From: Winogradskyella arenosi
Lineage (GTDB): Bacteria; Bacteroidota; Bacteroidia; Flavobacteriales; Flavobacteriaceae
NCBI RefSeq assembly: GCF_003337305.1
Contig: NZ_QPJO01000004.1
Coordinates: 248,001-312,000, forward strand
Direction of reading: 5' to 3'
Length of the DNA: 64,000 nt
Part shown: positions 59,045 to 64,000 of the stretch, piece after piece
Position numbering within the stretch: position 1 is the stretch's first letter
Layout of the letters: every line of letters starts with the position of its first letter
Made by a program: the position numbers and the translations under genes
Notes under the pieces: model-generated
Seen by the model: only the letters and a program-made list of their open reading frames with translations
What the model was told of the DNA's origin: nothing
The model's database searches: none

Positions 59045-59050
59045 CCCACC

Positions 59051-59509
59051 ATGCAAAAAACCGTCAACATACTCAATAGAAAAGCCAAGTTTCATTATGA
59101 AATTTTGGATAAATACACCGCTGGAATAGTGCTTTCTGGTACGGAGATTAAATCGATACGATCTGGACAAGCGTCTATCGCTGAAGGATTTTGTGAATTT
59201 AATGACAAAGGTGAACTTTTTGTAATTAACATGACGGTTGAAGAATACAAATACGGCACCTATTACAACCACAGACCTAAGGCTGAACGCAAGCTATTAC
59301 TGAATAAAAAAGAGCTAAAAAAGTTAGAAAAAGAAGTGAATATTAAAGGGAATGCTATTGTTCCGTTACGCTTGTTTATTAACGACCGTGGTTTGGCTAA
59401 ACTTGTTATAGGCTTAGGAAAAGGTAAAAAACTTTACGATAAGCGCGATACCATTAAGGATCGTGATAACAAGCGAAACCTAGACCGTATTAAGAAGAAC
59501 TTCCGCTAA
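59051..59509 (+). CDS. smpB: SsrA-binding protein SmpB
   Basis: 152 residues. It binds tmRNA and brings it to stalled ribosomes for trans-translation. The signature NRKAKFHYEILDKYTAGIVLSGTEIKSIR covers residues 8-36, and the C-terminal basic tail DKRDTIKDRDNKRNLDRIKKNFR is the part that enters the mRNA channel. Start chosen at ATG because the upstream TTG lies inside the likely -7 box. The ssrA gene is not in this window. Confidence 0.96.
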   Translation: MQKTVNILNRKAKFHYEILDKYTAGIVLSGTEIKSIRSGQASIAEGFCEFNDKGELFVINMTVEEYKYGTYYNHRPKAERKLLLNKKELKKLEKEVNIKGNAIVPLRLFINDRGLAKLVIGLGKGKKLYDKRDTIKDRDNKRNLDRIKKNFR

Positions 59510-59726
59510 GCGCTTTCTCTGCATCGACGTCATTTTATTTTTTTGCGTTAAATTTAGGGCGGACTCGCGTTTACTTTAAACTTTCGTCTATATTTATGTG
59601 GCCTTAAATTAAGGTCTAACCGTTCATTTTTAGTTGCGACTTTTATGACGCCTAACTTTTAGATCACTTTACCTGTGGTTTAATGGACTCAAAGGGTCGT
59701 ACATTAATTCATCAATCTCATCGTCT

Positions 59727-62195
59727 ATGCAAAAGCAATTCTTCGGTTTGTTGTGCCTCATCGCCACCACACTCGTTTCAGCCCAAATTAAAGGAAAAGT
59801 CACCGACCAAAACAATCAACCACTTCCTTTTGTAAATATTTTAATTGAGAATACCTACAAAGGCACAACGAGTAATGACGATGGATTTTATGAACTAAAC
59901 ATAACCACTCCAAAAACTTATACGCTTGTCTTTAGCTATTTAGGCTATAAGACGGTAAAAAAAGAGGTACAGATTAGCCAGTTTCCTTATGAGTTAGATA
60001 TGGTTCTTATAGAAGAATCCGTGTCTTTAAACGAGGTGCTTATCGATTCTGAAACGGATCCGGCTAATGCCATAATACGCCAAACCATTGCCCAAAGAGA
60101 AGCCAACCTTGCTAAAATAGAATCCTTTAAAGCCGATTTCTATTCGCGCGGATTACTTAAAATTGTAGACGCGCCAGAAAAAATAATGGGCCAAGAGCTA
60201 GGAGATTTGGGTGGTGGCTTAGACTCTACCCGCAGTGGTATTGTTTATTTGTCTGAAACCATTTCTAAAATTCAATTTCTAAATCCCAATAAGCTGAAAG
60301 AAAAAATTACTGCTTCAAAAGTTAGCGGTGATAGTAATGGATTTAGTTTTAATAGTGCACTAGACGTTGACTACAACTTTTATAACAATACAATTTCTTT
60401 AGGAAATGAAATCATCTCTCCTATTGCCAATAATGCTTTTTCTTATTACAATTATAAACTTGAAGGGATGTTTTATAACGAGCGAGGACAGCTCATTAAT
60501 AAAATAAAGGTAATTCCTAAGCGAAAAAATGATCCGGTTTTTTCTGGGTTTATCTATATTGTTGAAGAGCAATGGACGCTTTTCGCGATAGAATTAAGCC
60601 TTACCGGAACTCAAGCTAAAATTCCTATTGTAGATCAACTATCGTTACAACAAAGTTTTTCGTATTCAGAAAATCATGAGCTTTGGGCATTAATTTCTCA
60701 GAGTATCGATTTAAAATATGCTCTTTTTGGCATTAAAGGTGAAGGCCGATTCACTGCCGTTTATAGCAATTATGAATTTAATATTGGACTCAGCAATAAA
60801 GACTTTACACGTGAAATTGTAACGTATGAAAAAGAAGCCAATACCAAAGATTCTATTTTTTGGAACAGCATTAGACCGGTCCCACTAACAGCTGAAGAAC
60901 GCACCGATTACACAAAAAAAGATAGTCTTCAGGTACTGCGCGAATCGCAACCTTATTTAGATTCTGTAGACCGCGTTAAAAACAAATTTAAAGTAAGTAA
61001 CATTTTAGGCTACACCTATCAAAACTCCATTAAAGATTACCGCTTAGGTTTTAACATTCCGACCTTAAAAGCCGTACAATTTAACACCGTACAAGGTTAT
61101 ACCGCTAATGCCGATGTTTTTTACACAAAAAAATACGATGCCTATAATCGGTATTTCAATATCGATGGTTCCCTGCAATATGGATTTTCAGATAAGCGAT
61201 TTCGGGCTTCAGCATCTATGATTTATAAATTTAATAGTATTACAAATTCTTTTTTAGTGCTATCGGGTGGTGTTAGCGCAGAACAATTTAGTCCCTCCAC
61301 CCCCATAACTCCACTGATTAATACGGTAAGCACCTTATTTTTTGAAGACAATTACATGAAGCTATACGACAAAAGCTACCTAGCCATTAATTATGCTGAA
61401 GAACTTTTTAACGGCTTCAGAATTTATGCTGGTTTAAGTTACGAACGACGAAAAGCTATTTTTAACACCACAGACCAAACCTTATTTAATGATGACGACG
61501 ATGTTTACACCAGCAACAATCCCTTAGATGCCCTCGCTTTGGGGACTGCGCCTTTTAACACCCACCATACCCTCAAAGGGAATCTTGATGCTCGTATTAA
61601 TTTTGGACAAAAATACCTAAGCTATCCCGATGCTAAATACAATGTGAATAATGAAGATTATCCAACCTTATACTTAGGCTACGAGACCAGTTTTGCGTCA
61701 TCAGATCAGGACTATAATTACCATCAAATTAAAGCAAGCCTTAGACAAGCCTTCAACATTAAAGACAAAGGCCGTTTCCATTATAACCTAAAAGCAGGAA
61801 AGTTTTTTAATGCCGATAACATTGCGTTTATGGATTACCAACACTTTAACGGCAACCAAACTCATGTAAGCACTTCTGGAAATTACACCAATGTGTTTAA
61901 CAATGTAGACTACTACACCGCTAGCACCAATGACGCTTATTTTGAAGGCCATATTGAACACGACTTTAATGGTTATATCCTTGGAAAACTCCCGCTACTG
62001 AACAATTTAAATTTTAATTTGGTTTTAGGAATGCATGTTTTAGCACAACCTAATTTCAGTCCTTACCAAGAATACTCTGTAGGTGTAGACAATATTGGGT
62101 GGGGAAAGTGGAAATTTCTACGCGTTGACTATTTGCGCTCTTACCAAAGCGGATTTCAAAGTGATGCCGTTGTATTTGGTTTGAAATTCTTTTAA
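59727..62195 (+). CDS. DUF5686 family outer-membrane protein with regulatory-like domain
   Basis: 822 residues with signal peptide (to about 19, LVSAQ). A carboxypeptidase-regulatory-like domain covers about 20-95 (IKGKVTDQNNQPLPFVNILIENTYKGTTSNDDGFYEL). DUF5686, a probable outer-membrane barrel, covers the rest, with ADFYSRGLLKI near 135 and a C-terminal strand ending AVVFGLKFF. The family is conserved in Bacteroidetes; function is unknown, perhaps export or surface assembly. It precedes an NTF2-like gene by 9 bases. Confidence 0.88.
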   Translation: MQKQFFGLLCLIATTLVSAQIKGKVTDQNNQPLPFVNILIENTYKGTTSNDDGFYELNITTPKTYTLVFSYLGYKTVKKEVQISQFPYELDMVLIEESVSLNEVLIDSETDPANAIIRQTIAQREANLAKIESFKADFYSRGLLKIVDAPEKIMGQELGDLGGGLDSTRSGIVYLSETISKIQFLNPNKLKEKITASKVSGDSNGFSFNSALDVDYNFYNNTISLGNEIISPIANNAFSYYNYKLEGMFYNERGQLINKIKVIPKRKNDPVFSGFIYIVEEQWTLFAIELSLTGTQAKIPIVDQLSLQQSFSYSENHELWALISQSIDLKYALFGIKGEGRFTAVYSNYEFNIGLSNKDFTREIVTYEKEANTKDSIFWNSIRPVPLTAEERTDYTKKDSLQVLRESQPYLDSVDRVKNKFKVSNILGYTYQNSIKDYRLGFNIPTLKAVQFNTVQGYTANADVFYTKKYDAYNRYFNIDGSLQYGFSDKRFRASASMIYKFNSITNSFLVLSGGVSAEQFSPSTPITPLINTVSTLFFEDNYMKLYDKSYLAINYAEELFNGFRIYAGLSYERRKAIFNTTDQTLFNDDDDVYTSNNPLDALALGTAPFNTHHTLKGNLDARINFGQKYLSYPDAKYNVNNEDYPTLYLGYETSFASSDQDYNYHQIKASLRQAFNIKDKGRFHYNLKAGKFFNADNIAFMDYQHFNGNQTHVSTSGNYTNVFNNVDYYTASTNDAYFEGHIEHDFNGYILGKLPLLNNLNFNLVLGMHVLAQPNFSPYQEYSVGVDNIGWGKWKFLRVDYLRSYQSGFQSDAVVFGLKFF

Positions 62196-62204
62196 ATTTA
62201 CCCC

Positions 62205-62741
62205 ATGAAAAAAATTGTTTTAACAGCCCTCCTACTCACGCTGTCTTTTGGAGCTTTTGCCCAAGACGATGTTGAAGAAAAAGATTACACAACCAATGTT
62301 GCCACTTTAAACAGCATTATTGAATCGCTATACACCGTAATTTCTGGTGATAAAGGTTTTAAACGCGATTGGGATTTATTTAAGCATTTGTTTCATAAGA
62401 ATGCTAAACTTATTCCTACAGGAAAATCGATAAAAGGTGAAATAAAAGTCCGATATTTGAGCGTAGATGATTATATTTCAACCTCTGGAGAATGGTTAGA
62501 AACCAATGGATTTCATGAAAGAGAAGTGCATAGAACGGTTGAATCTTTTGGGGCCATCACCCAAGTTTTTAGTACTTATGAAGCCTATAAAACAAAGACA
62601 GACGAGGTTCCTTTTCTAAAAGGCATCAATAGTATACAACTCTTCAATGACGGTACACGTTGGTGGATTATCAATTTATTATGGACTCAAGAAACCGAAG
62701 ACACACCAATCCCTGAAACCTATTTACCACAGGAAGACTAA
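62205..62741 (+). CDS. Exported NTF2-like (SnoaL-type) protein
   Basis: 178 residues with a cleavable signal peptide (FGAFAQDD). The mature part has the layout of an NTF2/SnoaL fold: a helical start (VATLNSIIESLYTVISGDKG), WDLFKHLFHKNAKLIP, then strands GINSIQLFNDGTRWWIINLLW. No catalytic residues are evident. It follows the DUF5686 gene by 9 bases, so it is probably co-transcribed. Function is unknown. Confidence 0.78.
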   Translation: MKKIVLTALLLTLSFGAFAQDDVEEKDYTTNVATLNSIIESLYTVISGDKGFKRDWDLFKHLFHKNAKLIPTGKSIKGEIKVRYLSVDDYISTSGEWLETNGFHEREVHRTVESFGAITQVFSTYEAYKTKTDEVPFLKGINSIQLFNDGTRWWIINLLWTQETEDTPIPETYLPQED

Positions 62742-62797
62742 TGCAGAATTAACTTAAATTTTGCAGTATTTCAATATTATCATTTCATATTTGTCCC

Positions 62798-63181
62798 TTG
62801 AAATTACCAATACACATAAAAAAAATCAGCGGTGCCCTAGCCCTTTTAGGGCTCATGGTTTTGTTGGTATTTTCACCTTGCAAAGTCAGAAATACAATTC
62901 AAAACTCTTTAGAAATTCCAATTACCAAAGTTTCTAATAAAAGTATTTCTTCATTAACAAATACCCTCTGTAAGTCTTCTGTAGAAGCCTACAATAGCCA
63001 CATAACAGCTTATAAGAAACTTCAATTTTCAGTTGCCGCAACGCCCAATTTAAAAGACTTTAGCTTCTATCGTGGTCTTGTCTTAAAGCCTTTGCTGGCA
63101 CTAACCTATCGCGCTAGAGGCGAAATCCCTCCCTTAGCGCCTTATTATATTCTCTATAAACATTGTAAGGCTTATCTATAA
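62798..63181 (+). CDS. Small membrane-anchored protein with TTG start
   Basis: 127 residues from a TTG start (first internal ATG would remove half of the hydrophobic segment). One hydrophobic segment (about 11-26, ALALLGLMVLLVFSPC) forms a signal peptide or anchor ending near Cys28. The rest is basic and contains two more cysteines (TLCKSS and YKHCKAYL). No family is recognised. It precedes the DoxD-like gene by 71 bases on the same strand. Confidence 0.6.
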   Translation: MKLPIHIKKISGALALLGLMVLLVFSPCKVRNTIQNSLEIPITKVSNKSISSLTNTLCKSSVEAYNSHITAYKKLQFSVAATPNLKDFSFYRGLVLKPLLALTYRARGEIPPLAPYYILYKHCKAYL

Positions 63182-63252
63182 TTTGTTTTCTTAACAGCAT
63201 CCTAGCCACTTCGCTAGCAGAAAATTAGTTTACATATTTAAAGATATATACA

Positions 63253-64000
63253 ATGAAATTACCTCTTAAAAATGACTCGGGTTTTTTAACCCTTTCCTTA
63301 CGTATGGTGGTCGGTTGGACCTACTTTTCAGCCTTTTTTAGACGCACCATTTTAGCCGACAAATTAGATCCTGAAACCGCAGGCTATATTGGCGAAAAAT
63401 TTAACCATTTCCTCCCTAATGCCTTAGGCATTAAACCCATGATTCTCTACCTGGTTGAAAATCCTGATATTTTATGGTATCATATGGTTGCCTTCACCAT
63501 TATAGAAGGCCTTGTAGGACTTTTTATCATTTTCGGATTGTTTACACGCTTAATGAGTATTGGCGTATTCGGACTTGCCATGGGCATTCTTTTAGGCTCG
63601 GGTTGGATTGGAACCACCTGCCTAGATGAATGGCAAATTGGCGTCCTTGGAATTGCAACAGGATTCGTCCTATTCCTAACCGGAAGCGGCCGCTATTCCA
63701 TAGACTATTACCTTTTGAAAAAGCAAGCCGCAATCACAAAAACAAAAGGATTTGCTTGGTTGGGCTCTGGCCTTATTCCTCTAAAGAATAGTCTATTTTC
63801 AAAAATAGTGCTTATCGGTTCGTTTTTCATCTTAGGACTTACCTTATACACCAATCAGGTATTTCACGGAGGACTTTGGGGAACTTTACATAATAAATCT
63901 GTTAAACCTAAATTAGAAATTACAAAAGCGCAGCTCCAACAAGATCATCTTTCTTTCGACCTCTTTAGAACCGAAGGTGTAGATGTTTATGGGGCGTGGA
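63253..64000 (+). CDS. DoxD/DoxX-family membrane protein, truncated by window end
   Basis: The first 249 codons only; the frame is open at 64000. Start MKLPLKNDSGFLTLSLRMVVGWTYFSAFF. At least four hydrophobic segments (about 12-30, 75-95, 100-120 and 125-140) match the DoxX/DoxD four-helix fold; a fifth (about 190-208) precedes the periplasmic part, which probably matches the DoxA-like C-terminal domain of thiosulfate:quinone oxidoreductase small subunits. These proteins pass electrons from sulfur compounds to quinones in archaea; the bacterial role is uncertain. Confidence 0.8.
   Translation, partial: MKLPLKNDSGFLTLSLRMVVGWTYFSAFFRRTILADKLDPETAGYIGEKFNHFLPNALGIKPMILYLVENPDILWYHMVAFTIIEGLVGLFIIFGLFTRLMSIGVFGLAMGILLGSGWIGTTCLDEWQIGVLGIATGFVLFLTGSGRYSIDYYLLKKQAAITKTKGFAWLGSGLIPLKNSLFSKIVLIGSFFILGLTLYTNQVFHGGLWGTLHNKSVKPKLEITKAQLQQDHLSFDLFRTEGVDVYGAW

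Noticed and set aside
58917-59129. 70-codon ORF covering the smpB promoter
   Set aside because: It overlaps the -7 box and the smpB start in a different frame and has no family.

Overview
This is a stretch of an AT-rich Bacteroidetes chromosome, most likely a marine-type Flavobacteriaceae. Evidence: many lipoproteins with a terminal-Cys lipobox, a TonB receptor with a carboxypeptidase-regulatory-like N-domain, a DUF5686 protein, a giant surface protein with a T9SS-type C-terminus, a YtxJ bacillithiol-system protein, and promoter motifs of the Bacteroidetes TAnnTTTG type. The closest genus cannot be named from the sequence alone. Most of the window is ordinary core chromosome. I see no CRISPR array, prophage, complete insertion sequence, tRNA or rRNA. 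The one structural RNA is the SRP 4.5S RNA (ffs).

Layout. 0-4.4 kb: a DUF6146-like lipoprotein and a membrane protein, then a cassette of a small His-rich protein, a TonB receptor and a lipoprotein, probably for import of a metal or other small ligand. 4.4-9.2 kb: small membrane protein, LolD-like ATPase and the DUF2339/DUF3999 membrane pair. 9.5-14.6 kb: fumC, then a histidine-degradation pair (hutI, hutG) flanking a coiled-coil membrane protein. 14.7-16.4 kb: an ECF sigma factor operon with a 59-residue protein and a MscS-like channel. 16.8-20.7 kb: GYF-like protein, lpdA, PAS-LuxR regulator and an Lrp regulator divergent from a methionine gamma-lyase and NhaC-type transporter (20.9-23.9 kb).

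24.0-25.3 kb: peroxiredoxin, thioredoxin and a small DUF6952-like protein. 25.4-27.5 kb is the only clearly accessory stretch: an alpha/beta hydrolase and a frameshifted DUF4261 gene, each followed by a related degenerate repeat, resembling gene cassettes. 27.6-30.4 kb: katG and a downstream ankyrin protein, separated by a terminator-like hairpin. 30.6-36.2 kb: DUF2007, YbiT-like ABC-F protein, a thioredoxin-fold lipoprotein without its CxxC, Fsa/TalC aldolase, a short-chain dehydrogenase and ffs. 36.4-46.6 kb: glutaminyl cyclase, thioesterase, surface lipoproteins, glyA, fahA, an extended RluA-type pseudouridine synthase and an unknown lipoprotein.

46.6-52.1 kb: an unusually structured intergenic region and a secreted adhesin-like gene of about 1,660 codons that carries one in-frame TAA stop. 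52.1-64 kb: YtxJ, clpB, the nucleoside salvage pair deoC-deoD, a histidine phosphatase, a DUF6503-like lipoprotein, smpB, a DUF5686 protein, an NTF2-like protein, and a DoxD-type membrane protein that runs off the end.

The best leads are the cassette-like repeats, the two broken genes, the small gene in the sigma operon, the direct repeats upstream of the adhesin, and paired CCCTAAA motifs in three long intergenic regions. None amounts to a clearly new system on this evidence.
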